64,000 nucleotides of DNA from an uncultured Dokdonia sp. (GTDB lineage Bacteria > Bacteroidota > Bacteroidia > Flavobacteriales > Flavobacteriaceae): assembly GCF_947496725.1 (NCBI RefSeq), contig NZ_CANMDS010000004.1, positions 124,001 to 188,000 on the forward strand, written 5' to 3'. The notes under the pieces were generated by a model. The model searched no databases, was not told the DNA's origin, and saw only the letters and a program-made list of their open reading frames with translations. Both the position numbers and the translations under genes were made by a program. This document shows positions 48,974-57,622 of the stretch, piece after piece (the first letter of the stretch is position 1; each line of letters starts with the position of its first letter).

Positions 48974-50211
48974 TGCTGTATCATCTTTTTCAATGGTTAG
49001 ACGAAGCTTATAACTTGCCAGGTGCAGGCTTGTTTCAGTTCAGTACGTTTAGAGCTGCGCTTGCTGTGTTGCTTTCATTAATACTATCTACGGTATATGG
49101 AGAGCGTGTGATTAAGTTTTTGCAACGCAAGCAAATGGGTGAGCAAATACGTGATCTAGGCCTAGAAGGACAAGCAGAAAAAGCAGGAACACCTACTATG
49201 GGAGGACTCATAATTATAGGTGCTACGCTTATACCTGTGCTGCTTCTAGGTGACTTGCAAAATATCTATATCATTCTTTTGATAGTAACCACTGTGTGGA
49301 TGGGAATCATAGGTTTCTTAGATGACTATAAAAAGAAAATGCAAAAAAATAAAGACGGTCTAGCTGGTAAGTATAAAGTTATTGGCCAGGTAGGGCTGGG
49401 TATCATTGTAGGGGCAACAATGTTCTTTCATAGTGACATTACCATACGTGAAGAAATCAAGCAAACAGCAGGGACAGAGCAGGTAGAAATCACTACGCTT
49501 AGAGGTAATGATAAGTTTGACGTAGCTCATAAGAGTCTCAAGACTACTATTCCTTTTGTAAAGTATAACGAGATAGATTATAGCACGATACTCACTAGTA
49601 TTAATGAAGACTGGAAAGACTATGCGTGGATCATATTTATCCCTATCGTGATTTTTATAATCACTGCAGTGTCTAATGGAGCAAACCTTACAGATGGTAT
49701 AGATGGCCTAGCGGCGGGTACGAGTGCGATTGTTGTGCTTACGCTAGGGATTTTTGCTTTTATATCTGGTAACATCATCTTTAGTGATTATCTCAATGTG
49801 ATGTATATCCCAGGTACGGGAGAGATGCTCATTTTTATAGCAGCCTTTGTGGGTTCTCTCATTGGCTTCTTATGGTATAACGCTTACCCAGCACAAGTGT
49901 TTATGGGAGATACTGGTAGTCTCACTATAGGTGGTATTATAGCTGTACTTGCTATTGCTACTAGAAAAGAATGGCTCATTCCTATTTTATGCGGGATTTT
50001 CTTAATGGAGAATCTCTCTGTGGTAATGCAAGTTGGATATTTTAAATACACAAAAAAGAAATTTGGAGAAGGTAAGCGCATCTTCTTGATGTCACCATTA
50101 CACCATCATTATCAAAAGAAAGGCATACACGAGAGTAAGATAGTTTCTCGCTTTTGGATTGTGGGGATATTGCTCGCGGTACTTTCTATCATAACATTAA
50201 AAATTAGATAA
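48973..50211 (+). CDS. mraY: Phospho-N-acetylmuramoyl-pentapeptide transferase MraY
   Basis: MraY makes lipid I from UDP-MurNAc-pentapeptide and undecaprenyl phosphate. The 412-residue membrane protein has GTPTMGG, the FLDDYKK catalytic Asp pair, [12 protein letters not shown] and the [10 protein letters not shown] loop. A hydrophilic insert of about 50 residues (150-205) makes it longer than the E. coli protein (360), apparently a Bacteroidota feature. No murF precedes it. Confidence 0.97.
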   Translation: MLYHLFQWLDEAYNLPGAGLFQFSTFRAALAVLLSLILSTVYGERVIKFLQRKQMGEQIRDLGLEGQAEKAGTPTMGGLIIIGATLIPVLLLGDLQNIYIILLIVTTVWMGIIGFLDDYKKKMQKNKDGLAGKYKVIGQVGLGIIVGATMFFHSDITIREEIKQTAGTEQVEITTLRGNDKFDVAHKSLKTTIPFVKYNEIDYSTILTSINEDWKDYAWIIFIPIVIFIITAVSNGANLTDGIDGLAAGTSAIVVLTLGIFAFISGNIIFSDYLNVMYIPGTGEMLIFIAAFVGSLIGFLWYNAYPAQVFMGDTGSLTIGGIIAVLAIATRKEWLIPILCGIFLMENLSVVMQVGYFKYTKKKFGEGKRIFLMSPLHHHYQKKGIHESKIVSRFWIVGILLAVLSIITLKIR

Positions 50212-50214
50212 TCA

Positions 50215-50230
50215 CGCTTTCGCGAAAGCG
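50215..50230. repeat. Palindromic repeat between mraY and murD
   Basis: A perfect 16-bp copy 3 bp after the mraY stop and 41 bp before the murD start, inside the dcw cluster. Confidence 0.97.
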
Positions 50231-50271
50231 AAGTCAACACTAAACCTGTCAAAGTTAGAGGGTATAAAAAA

Positions 50272-51609
50272 ATGAAGAAACGATTAGTCATATTAGGAGC
50301 TGGAGAGTCTGGCGTAGGCACTGCCATTTTAGGCAAGGCCAAAGGCTATGACGTGTTCTTATCTGATTTTGGAAAGATAAAGAATCACTACAAAGAGATA
50401 CTCATTGCTGAGGATTTTGCTTGGGAAGAAGAAGGGCATACAGAAGCACTTATTCTCAATGCAGATGTAGTGATGAAGAGTCCTGGAATACCAGATAAAG
50501 CACCTATTGTGCAAAAGCTGATAGAAAAAAGAATCTCTGTAATATCTGAGATAGAATTTGCATCTCAATATACAGATGCCACAATTGTGGGGATTACCGG
50601 AAGCAATGGGAAAACCACAACCACGATGCTTACTGGATTTATTTTAGAACAAGCAGGTATTAATCTAGGTGTTGCGGGAAACATAGGAGACAGCTATGCA
50701 AAGATGGTGGCACAAAAGGAGATTGACACCTATGTGCTTGAAATAAGCAGTTTCCAGTTAGACGGAATCGCAGATTTTGCACCTCATATCGCGGTGGTGC
50801 TCAATGTGACACCAGATCACTTGGATAGATACGATTATAAGTTTGAAAATTACATCGCATCAAAATTTAGAATAGCGTTGAACCAAAAAGAAACAGATTA
50901 TCTCATCTATGATGCAGATGATCCCGTGAGTGTAAACTGGCTTAATAAACACCCGGTGCGCTCAAAACTATTGCCCTTTTCACTCACACAAGAATTTGAA
51001 AATGGCGCTTTTATAAAAGACAATAACCTAGTAGTACAAATAGATAATAACACCTTTACAATGACCACAAACAATCTCGCTCTTAAAGGGCAACACAACA
51101 AGAAAAACGCAATGGCTGCCTCTACGGTAGCAAATTTATTAAACATCCGTAAGGCAACGATACGTGAGAGTTTAGAAGGTTTTCAAGGGGTGGAGCATAG
51201 GTTAGAGCAGGTGCTTAAGATTAACAACGTGCAGTATATAAATGACAGTAAGGCGACTAATGTAAACGCTACATTTTATGCGCTAGATAGTATGAACGAC
51301 CCTACGGTATGGATAGTAGGTGGAGTAGATAAGGGTAATGATTATCGTGACTTATATCCTCTTATTAATGAGAAGGTAAAAGCAATTATCTGTCTAGGTG
51401 TAGATAATCAAAAAATTATGAGTCATTTTGAAAATATGGTGGATATTATTGTGGAAACACCATCTATGACAGAGGCTGTAAAGATAGCTTACAAGGTGGC
51501 AGAGCGTGGTGATAATGTATTGCTTTCTCCAGCGTGTGCAAGCTTTGATTTATTTGAAAACTATGAGGATAGGGGTCGCCAGTTTAAGGCTGCCGTACGT
51601 AACCTTTAA
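50272..51609 (+). CDS. murD: UDP-MurNAc-L-alanine:D-glutamate ligase MurD
   Basis: MurD adds D-Glu to the muropeptide precursor. The 445-residue ligase has the N-terminal Rossmann part (RLVILGAGESGVG), GITGSNGKTTTT, LNVTPDHLDRY and the C-terminal NDSKATNVNAT and LLSPACASFDLFENYEDRG motifs. Confidence 0.98.
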   Translation: MKKRLVILGAGESGVGTAILGKAKGYDVFLSDFGKIKNHYKEILIAEDFAWEEEGHTEALILNADVVMKSPGIPDKAPIVQKLIEKRISVISEIEFASQYTDATIVGITGSNGKTTTTMLTGFILEQAGINLGVAGNIGDSYAKMVAQKEIDTYVLEISSFQLDGIADFAPHIAVVLNVTPDHLDRYDYKFENYIASKFRIALNQKETDYLIYDADDPVSVNWLNKHPVRSKLLPFSLTQEFENGAFIKDNNLVVQIDNNTFTMTTNNLALKGQHNKKNAMAASTVANLLNIRKATIRESLEGFQGVEHRLEQVLKINNVQYINDSKATNVNATFYALDSMNDPTVWIVGGVDKGNDYRDLYPLINEKVKAIICLGVDNQKIMSHFENMVDIIVETPSMTEAVKIAYKVAERGDNVLLSPACASFDLFENYEDRGRQFKAAVRNL

Positions 51610-51610
51610 T

Positions 51611-51667
51611 TCTGACTATACAACCGGCTGCAAGCTGCAATCCCCCGTGAGTAGCCGGTGTATCAGA
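51611..51667. other. Hairpin-forming element between murD and ftsW
   Basis: TCTGA..ATACA.CCGGCT (51611-51629) can pair with AGCCGGTGTATCAGA (51653-51667), an imperfect stem of about 15 bp around a 23-nt loop. No T-run follows, so it is not a plain terminator. It lies 24 bp before a palindromic repeat copy. Confidence 0.45.
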
Positions 51668-51691
51668 GTTTATAAAAAAAAAGGAAAATTA

Positions 51692-51706
51692 CGCTTTCGC
51701 GAAAGC
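51692..51706. repeat. Palindromic repeat before ftsW
   Basis: CGCTTTCGCGAAAGC, perfect 14-bp core, 24 bp before the ftsW GTG. Confidence 0.95.
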
Positions 51707-51730
51707 ACAACAAAAACAATTAGATAGTAA

Positions 51731-52939
51731 GTGAGTACTAGTTTTAAAGACATATTTGCAGGTTTACAAGGCGACAAAGCTATATGGGCAATTGTTGCTC
51801 TACTGGCATTGTTTTCATTTTTGCCAGTATATAGTGCTGCGAGTAACCTTGCTTATATAAAGGGCGACGGTAATACGGTGCGTTTTTTAATTAAGCACGG
51901 GATGCACTTAGTGCTCGGTTTTGCGATGCTATATGGCGTGCATAAAATACCACATCATTATTTTAAAGGGCTCTCATTTATAGCATTACCCTTTGTGATT
52001 ATACTACTTATAGTAACGCTAGCCCAGGGTACCACGATGGGAGGTGCAAATGCAAGTAGATGGATTAAGATACCTATACTGGGTGTTGGTTTTCAGACAT
52101 CAACCTTTGCAGGAGTTGTGCTTATGGTCTATGTAGCGCGTTATCTGGCAAAAATTAAGGATAAAGCTGTGACTTTTAAAGAAACGCTTGTTCCTCTATG
52201 GTTGCCTGTGGCGGTAGTTCTGGGACTCATATTGCCAGCCAATTTTTCGACTACGGCAATCATTGCTGCTATGGTGGTTGCACTGGTGTTTTTAGGTGGG
52301 TACCCGCTTAAGTATTTGGGTATTGTAATAGCAACAGGTATTGTGGCGCTGTTATTTTTTGTGCTTATGGCTAAAGCTTTTCCGGGGATGTTCCCAAACA
52401 GGGTAGACACCTGGATAAGTCGTGTAGAAAACTTTGCAAACGATGAGGTAGATGCAGATGCAGATTACCAAATTGAAAAAGCAAAAATCGCAATTGCCTC
52501 AGGTGGTTTATTGGGTCAAGGTCCTGGTAAAAGTGTACAGAAAAACTTCTTGCCACAGTCATCTTCAGATTTTATATACGCCATCATTGTAGAAGAGTTT
52601 GGTCTTGCTGGAGCAGGTTTTCTATTGTTCTTGTATATGTTATTGCTATTTAGAATAACAGTGATAGCTCATAAAGCCGAAACTATTTTTGCAAAGCTCG
52701 TGGTAGTGGGAGTAGGGTTGCCTATAGTTTTTCAAGCCCTTATTAATATGGCAGTTGCTGTAGAGTTGTTTCCTGTAACTGGGCAAACATTACCACTAGT
52801 GAGTAGTGGAGGTACATCTATATGGATGACCTGTCTCGCTGTAGGAATTGTGTTAAGTGTAAGTGCAAAGCGTAAACCTACACCGGTAAAAGAAGAGAGT
52901 GAGTTAAACCCATTAGATGTTTTAAGTGAAGCCTTATAA
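51731..52939 (+). CDS. ftsW: Peptidoglycan polymerase FtsW
   Basis: FtsW is the SEDS-family glycosyltransferase of the septum, acting with FtsI. The 402-residue protein starts at a GTG, shows about ten membrane segments and has [10 protein letters not shown], the [14 protein letters not shown] loop with the catalytic-region Glu pair, and [10 protein letters not shown]. It overlaps murG by 14 bp. Confidence 0.96.
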   Translation: MSTSFKDIFAGLQGDKAIWAIVALLALFSFLPVYSAASNLAYIKGDGNTVRFLIKHGMHLVLGFAMLYGVHKIPHHYFKGLSFIALPFVIILLIVTLAQGTTMGGANASRWIKIPILGVGFQTSTFAGVVLMVYVARYLAKIKDKAVTFKETLVPLWLPVAVVLGLILPANFSTTAIIAAMVVALVFLGGYPLKYLGIVIATGIVALLFFVLMAKAFPGMFPNRVDTWISRVENFANDEVDADADYQIEKAKIAIASGGLLGQGPGKSVQKNFLPQSSSDFIYAIIVEEFGLAGAGFLLFLYMLLLFRITVIAHKAETIFAKLVVVGVGLPIVFQALINMAVAVELFPVTGQTLPLVSSGGTSIWMTCLAVGIVLSVSAKRKPTPVKEESELNPLDVLSEAL

Positions 52940-54023
52940 AGTCATAGTATCTGGAGGAGGAACAGGTGGTCACATCTATCCTGCTATAGCCATCGCAAAC
53001 GAGATAAAGCGGCGTCATCCTGACGCACAATTTCTCTTTGTAGGTGCGAGCGACCGTATGGAGATGGACAAGGTGCCACAAGCAGGTTTTGATATAGAGG
53101 GATTATGGATAGCAGGTATACAGCGAAAGCTCACGGTAGATAATCTTATGTTTCCATTTAAGCTCATAAGTAGTTTGTGGAAATCTCGTAAGATTATAAA
53201 AAAGTTTCAGCCAGACGTGGTCATAGGTACGGGTGGTTTTGCTAGTGGCCCTTTACTTAAAATGGCAACTGTAGCTGGCATACCAGCATTAATACAAGAG
53301 CAAAACAGCTATGCCGGCATCACAAATAAACTATTAGGAAAACACGTAAGTAAAGTATGTGTAGCATATGATGAGATGCATCGATTTTTTCCTAAAGAAA
53401 AGATTGTAAAAACAGGAAATCCAGTGCGCTCAGATTTACTTGATATATCAGGTAAAAGCGAGCAAGCAATGGCAAAATATGAGCTAGATGCGAGTAAAAA
53501 AGTGGTGCTTGTGATAGGAGGAAGTCTTGGTGCAAAAGCTGTTAATGAGCTTATGTATGAGAAGCTACCTTTTTTTAAAGAACAAGGGGCACAGGTTTTA
53601 TGGCAAACAGGTAAATTATATTATGACACCTATAAGCATCTAGATAGTGAAGATGTTAAAGTGATGGCATACATAGACCAGATGGATATGGCTTATGCTG
53701 CTGCAGATATTATTGTATCCCGCGCAGGAGCAAGCTCTGTATCTGAGTTATGTATCGTGGGGAAGGCAACCATTTTTATACCGTCGCCTAATGTAGCAGA
53801 AGATCACCAAACCAAAAATGCAAAAGCCATAGAGAAAGAAGGTGGTGCTATACTCATTGCTCAAAAAGACCTCGACAAGAAGTTTGAACTTATGTTTAAG
53901 GCATTAATAGATGATGAGCCATCTAGACTTGCTTTGGGTAATAAAATAAATGCACTCGCTTTACCTAATGCGACTAGTGATATAGTAGATGAGGTAGAAA
54001 AATTATTAAAAGATAAAAAGTAG
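52926..54023 (+). CDS. murG: Lipid II synthase MurG
   Basis: MurG transfers GlcNAc to lipid I on the cytosolic membrane face. The 365-residue GT28 protein starts at a GTG, has [22 protein letters not shown] and the C-terminal [13 protein letters not shown] motif. It lies between ftsW and murC. Confidence 0.98.
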   Translation: MKPYKVIVSGGGTGGHIYPAIAIANEIKRRHPDAQFLFVGASDRMEMDKVPQAGFDIEGLWIAGIQRKLTVDNLMFPFKLISSLWKSRKIIKKFQPDVVIGTGGFASGPLLKMATVAGIPALIQEQNSYAGITNKLLGKHVSKVCVAYDEMHRFFPKEKIVKTGNPVRSDLLDISGKSEQAMAKYELDASKKVVLVIGGSLGAKAVNELMYEKLPFFKEQGAQVLWQTGKLYYDTYKHLDSEDVKVMAYIDQMDMAYAAADIIVSRAGASSVSELCIVGKATIFIPSPNVAEDHQTKNAKAIEKEGGAILIAQKDLDKKFELMFKALIDDEPSRLALGNKINALALPNATSDIVDEVEKLLKDKK

Positions 54024-54054
54024 CAACTTTACAGCATACTGTGAAGAGTAATAT

Positions 54055-55407
54055 ATGAAAGCACTTAAGGACATACAGAACTTTTACTTTATAGGCATAG
54101 GCGGTATAGGGATGAGTGCGCTTGCTTTTTATTTTCAAAGTGAAGGTAAAAATGTAGCAGGTTATGATAAGACGCCTTCAGATGTGACAAGAAAGTTGCA
54201 AGAGGCTGGCGTTGCTGTTCATTTTCAAGATAAGGGAGATGCGATAGATGAGACCTTTGCAGATAAGGAAAACACGCTCGTTATATATACACCTGCAGTG
54301 CCAAATACAATGGGAGAGTTAGTACGCTTTCGCGAAAGCGGGCATATCCTCAAAAAACGCGCAGAAGTGTTAGGTCTTATTGCAAACCAGTCGTTCTCGC
54401 TTGCCGTTGCTGGCACCCACGGAAAAACAACTACCTCAAGTATATTAGGTCACTTACTCGCTGCTACGGGAGCACCAGTAACGGCTTTTGTAGGAGGAAT
54501 AACAAATAATTACAACGGTAACCTTATTCAGAACGGAAGTGATATTACTGTTGTAGAAGCAGATGAGTTTGATAGGTCATTCTTACAGCTCACTCCAGAT
54601 ATATTGTGCATCACCTCTATGGATGCAGATCATCTCGATATTTATGAAGACGAGGCAGATCTTGTGGCGACTTTTCAAGAGTTTGGATCTCTTGTAGCTC
54701 CAGAAAAGAGATTTGTGAAAAATGGTTTGCCACTTGCGGGTAATACCGTGGGTATAGAAGATGATGCAACATACTTAGCACAAAATGTGCGCATTGTGGA
54801 TGGTGCTTATCATTTTGATTTTAAGTATCCAGAAGGTGTGCTTAAAGATTTGAAATTTACATTACCAGGGAGGCACAATCTATTTAATGCTACCACGGCA
54901 CTTAGTATGGCGGTGGCTTATGGTACTCCAGTAGCAAAGTTGCCAGATGCGTTAGCTAGTTATGCGGGTGTAAATCGCAGGTTTACCTATCGCTATCAGT
55001 CTCAGGAGAAGGTGCTCATAGATGATTATGCACATCACCCTACAGAGATTGCGGCGGTGTATCAAAGTATAAAAGAGATGTATCCGGGCGAGGAGGTGCT
55101 GGCTATTTTTCAGCCACATTTGTTTAGTAGAACAAAGGATTTTATGGCAGATTTTGCTACAGAATTATCTCGTTTTGATGAGGTGGCACTGCTAGATATT
55201 TATCCAGCTAGAGAGTTGCCCATAGATGGTGTTACAAGTCAAGCATTATTAGATAAAATGACGCTTTCAAATAAAGAAATTGTCACAAAAAATCGCTTGC
55301 CTGAGATTGTGACAGCTTCAAATAAGAAAATTATAGTAATGATGGGTGCCGGAGATATAGGTGTAGAAATATTAAAAGTTACAAAAATATTGCAGAGTGA
55401 AGGTTAA
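54055..55407 (+). CDS. murC: UDP-MurNAc:L-alanine ligase MurC
   Basis: MurC adds L-Ala, the first peptide residue. The 450-residue ligase has the N-terminal GIGGIGMSALA, GTHGKTTTSS and the DDYAHHPTEI and FQPHLFSRT motifs. A perfect palindromic repeat (54325-54340) encodes RFRES at residues 91-95, between the first Rossmann domain and the ATP-binding domain. It overlaps ftsQ by 11 bp. Confidence 0.98.
   Translation: MKALKDIQNFYFIGIGGIGMSALAFYFQSEGKNVAGYDKTPSDVTRKLQEAGVAVHFQDKGDAIDETFADKENTLVIYTPAVPNTMGELVRFRESGHILKKRAEVLGLIANQSFSLAVAGTHGKTTTSSILGHLLAATGAPVTAFVGGITNNYNGNLIQNGSDITVVEADEFDRSFLQLTPDILCITSMDADHLDIYEDEADLVATFQEFGSLVAPEKRFVKNGLPLAGNTVGIEDDATYLAQNVRIVDGAYHFDFKYPEGVLKDLKFTLPGRHNLFNATTALSMAVAYGTPVAKLPDALASYAGVNRRFTYRYQSQEKVLIDDYAHHPTEIAAVYQSIKEMYPGEEVLAIFQPHLFSRTKDFMADFATELSRFDEVALLDIYPARELPIDGVTSQALLDKMTLSNKEIVTKNRLPEIVTASNKKIIVMMGAGDIGVEILKVTKILQSEG
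54325..54340. repeat. Palindromic repeat inside murC
   Basis: A perfect 16-bp copy read as RFRES (VRFRESGH), the same frame as the copy in the gene after gldC although the proteins are unrelated. Confidence 0.97.
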
Positions 55408-56113
55408 TTGGTTTTACATAAAGATGCTGGTTTTACTGGGGTTCACAGTGTTTCTGTTTGGGTTTTCTGTACAGAGAAACGATGCTCGTCTTGTAGAAGA
55501 AATTGCTATTTCTTTTGATGATGAGAGCGCTCCTTTTGTCACTCGTGAAGCCGTTAATAAATTGTTGATAGTAAGTGGAAAAAAGGTGACGGAAACGTCT
55601 AAAGAAAATTTAGCTTTGAGTATAATGGAAAAGCGTGTCAAGGCGCATCCAATTATCAAGAACGCAGATGTTTATGTATCGATGAGTGGTGAGATAGGTG
55701 TTGCAATTGAGCAACGCAAGCCTATTGCACGACTTAACGGTGCTACGTCTTTTTATATAGACCAGAGTGGTGAGGTAATGCCACTCTCAGAAAATCACGC
55801 TGCACACGTCCCTCTCGTAACTGGAGCGACAGATAAGAATATAGACGAAGTATTTGAACTGGTAGATTTTATCAATAAAGATACATTTCTCTCAAAGCAC
55901 ATCATAGGTATATCACGCACCCGCAGTGGTGAGTATATGCTCAAAGCAAGAAAACTAGCGTACACAATCTCGCTAGGTAAAGTAGAACAGCTTAATAAAC
56001 GTTTCAGCAATTATAAAGCGTTTTATCAAAAGGCACAAAAAGATAAAAGCTTAGGCAATTATAAAACGATAGTGCTTAAGTATGACGGGCAAGTAGTTTG
56101 TGAGAAAAAGTAA
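55397..56113 (+). CDS. ftsQ: Cell division protein FtsQ
   Basis: FtsQ links early and late division proteins. The 238-residue protein starts at a GTG, has one N-terminal membrane helix (about 8-24) and a periplasmic POTRA-like and beta domain (IMEKRVKAHPIIKNADVYVSM, IEQRKPIARLNG). Identification uses these and its place between murC and ftsA. Confidence 0.9.
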   Translation: MKVNWFYIKMLVLLGFTVFLFGFSVQRNDARLVEEIAISFDDESAPFVTREAVNKLLIVSGKKVTETSKENLALSIMEKRVKAHPIIKNADVYVSMSGEIGVAIEQRKPIARLNGATSFYIDQSGEVMPLSENHAAHVPLVTGATDKNIDEVFELVDFINKDTFLSKHIIGISRTRSGEYMLKARKLAYTISLGKVEQLNKRFSNYKAFYQKAQKDKSLGNYKTIVLKYDGQVVCEKK

Positions 56114-56131
56114 TAGAAGGTAAGATGAGTA

Positions 56132-56147
56132 CGCTTTCGCGAAAGCG
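56132..56147. repeat. Palindromic repeat between ftsQ and ftsA
   Basis: A perfect copy 18 bp after the ftsQ stop and 27 bp before ftsA; symmetry extends to 20 bp (56130-56149). Confidence 0.97.
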
Positions 56148-56174
56148 TAAACATAAACTTTCAAAATTAGAAGT

Positions 56175-57524
56175 ATGGAAAATCAAAATATCGCAGTAGG
56201 ACTGGACATAGGGACCACGAAGATCGTGGCAATGATAGGGCGGTACAATGAGTACAACAAGGTAGAGATTCTAGGTATAGGGAAGTCTAAAAGTCTTGGT
56301 GTGCATCGTGGTGTAGTTAATAATATTACCCAGACCATACAGTCTGTACAACAAGCAGTACAAGAGGCCGAAGATGTCTCAGGGATTAAAATAAAAGATG
56401 TTGTAGTAGGCATAGCTGGACAACACATACGCTCATTACAACACAGCGATTACATCACTAGAAATAACTCTGAAGAGGTTATAGACGCCCAAGATATAGA
56501 AGCATTATGTGATCAAGTACATAAACTAGTAATGCTACCTGGTGAAGAGATTATACACGTGTTACCACAAGAGTATAAGGTAGATGGGCAGAGTGAGATA
56601 AAGGAACCTATAGGGATGTATGGTGGTCGCGTTGAAGCAAATTTTCACGTGGTTGTAGGTCAAGTAGCATCTATAAGAAACATAGGTCGTTGTGTAAAAA
56701 GTGCTGGTCTTAAACTAGATCGCATCACACTAGAGCCACTAGCCTCTGCAAATGCAGTGCTAAGTCAAGAAGAAAAAGAAGCAGGTGTCGCTCTTATTGA
56801 TATAGGTGGCGGTACAACAGATCTTGCCATTTTTAAAGATGGGATAATTAGACATACGGCTGTAATACCCTTTGGCGGTAACATCATCACAGATGATATT
56901 AAAGAAGGTTGCTCAATCATTGAGAAACAAGCAGAGCTGCTTAAAATAAAATTTGGATCTGCGTGGCCAGGTGAGAATAAAGATAATGAGATTGTTTCCA
57001 TTCCTGGATTGCGTGGTCGTGAGCCTAAGGAGATAACACTAAAAAACTTGTCAAAAATCATTCACGCAAGAGTAGTGGAGATTGTAGAACAAGTATATCT
57101 AGAAATTAAGAATTACGGACACGAGGAGCAAAAGAAAAAACTTATAGCAGGTATAGTGCTCACAGGTGGTGGTAGCCAACTTAAACACTTAAAACAGCTA
57201 GTAGAATATATCACTGGTATGGATACTCGTATAGGATATCCTAATGAGCATCTCGCCGGAGATAGCGATGCAGAGACCACAAGCCCGCTTTATGCAACGG
57301 CAGTGGGACTTGTGATGAACAGTCTTGAGCACGGGCTATACAACTCTCACCTAGAGGCAGAAGAAGAGGTGATTGCAAAGGAAGAAGAGGTGTTTACAGA
57401 TACCATAAATGAAGTACAAGAAACAGACATTGAAGCTAGGCAAACTAAGCCTCAAGCGCCTAAGCGCAGCATCTTTGATAGATGGGCAGATAAGTTTAAA
57501 GACTTTCTTGATAATGCAGAGTAG
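56175..57524 (+). CDS. ftsA: Cell division protein FtsA
   Basis: FtsA is an actin-like ATPase that tethers FtsZ to the membrane. The 449-residue protein has GLDIGTTKIVAMIG (phosphate 1), the 1C domain region GRVEANFHVVVGQ, IDIGGGTTDLAIF (phosphate 2) and VLTGGGSQL (adenosine). The end (SIFDRWADKFKDFLDN) is an amphipathic helix suited to membrane binding. Confidence 0.98.
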   Translation: MENQNIAVGLDIGTTKIVAMIGRYNEYNKVEILGIGKSKSLGVHRGVVNNITQTIQSVQQAVQEAEDVSGIKIKDVVVGIAGQHIRSLQHSDYITRNNSEEVIDAQDIEALCDQVHKLVMLPGEEIIHVLPQEYKVDGQSEIKEPIGMYGGRVEANFHVVVGQVASIRNIGRCVKSAGLKLDRITLEPLASANAVLSQEEKEAGVALIDIGGGTTDLAIFKDGIIRHTAVIPFGGNIITDDIKEGCSIIEKQAELLKIKFGSAWPGENKDNEIVSIPGLRGREPKEITLKNLSKIIHARVVEIVEQVYLEIKNYGHEEQKKKLIAGIVLTGGGSQLKHLKQLVEYITGMDTRIGYPNEHLAGDSDAETTSPLYATAVGLVMNSLEHGLYNSHLEAEEEVIAKEEEVFTDTINEVQETDIEARQTKPQAPKRSIFDRWADKFKDFLDNAE

Positions 57525-57622
57525 TGCAATAGCACTGCAGTAATTAAAGAATTAGAATAAGAATCAAATCGGCGTATGGGCGTCGATCTAGTAGAATACA
57601 ACGGGGCAAAAAAATAAATCAT

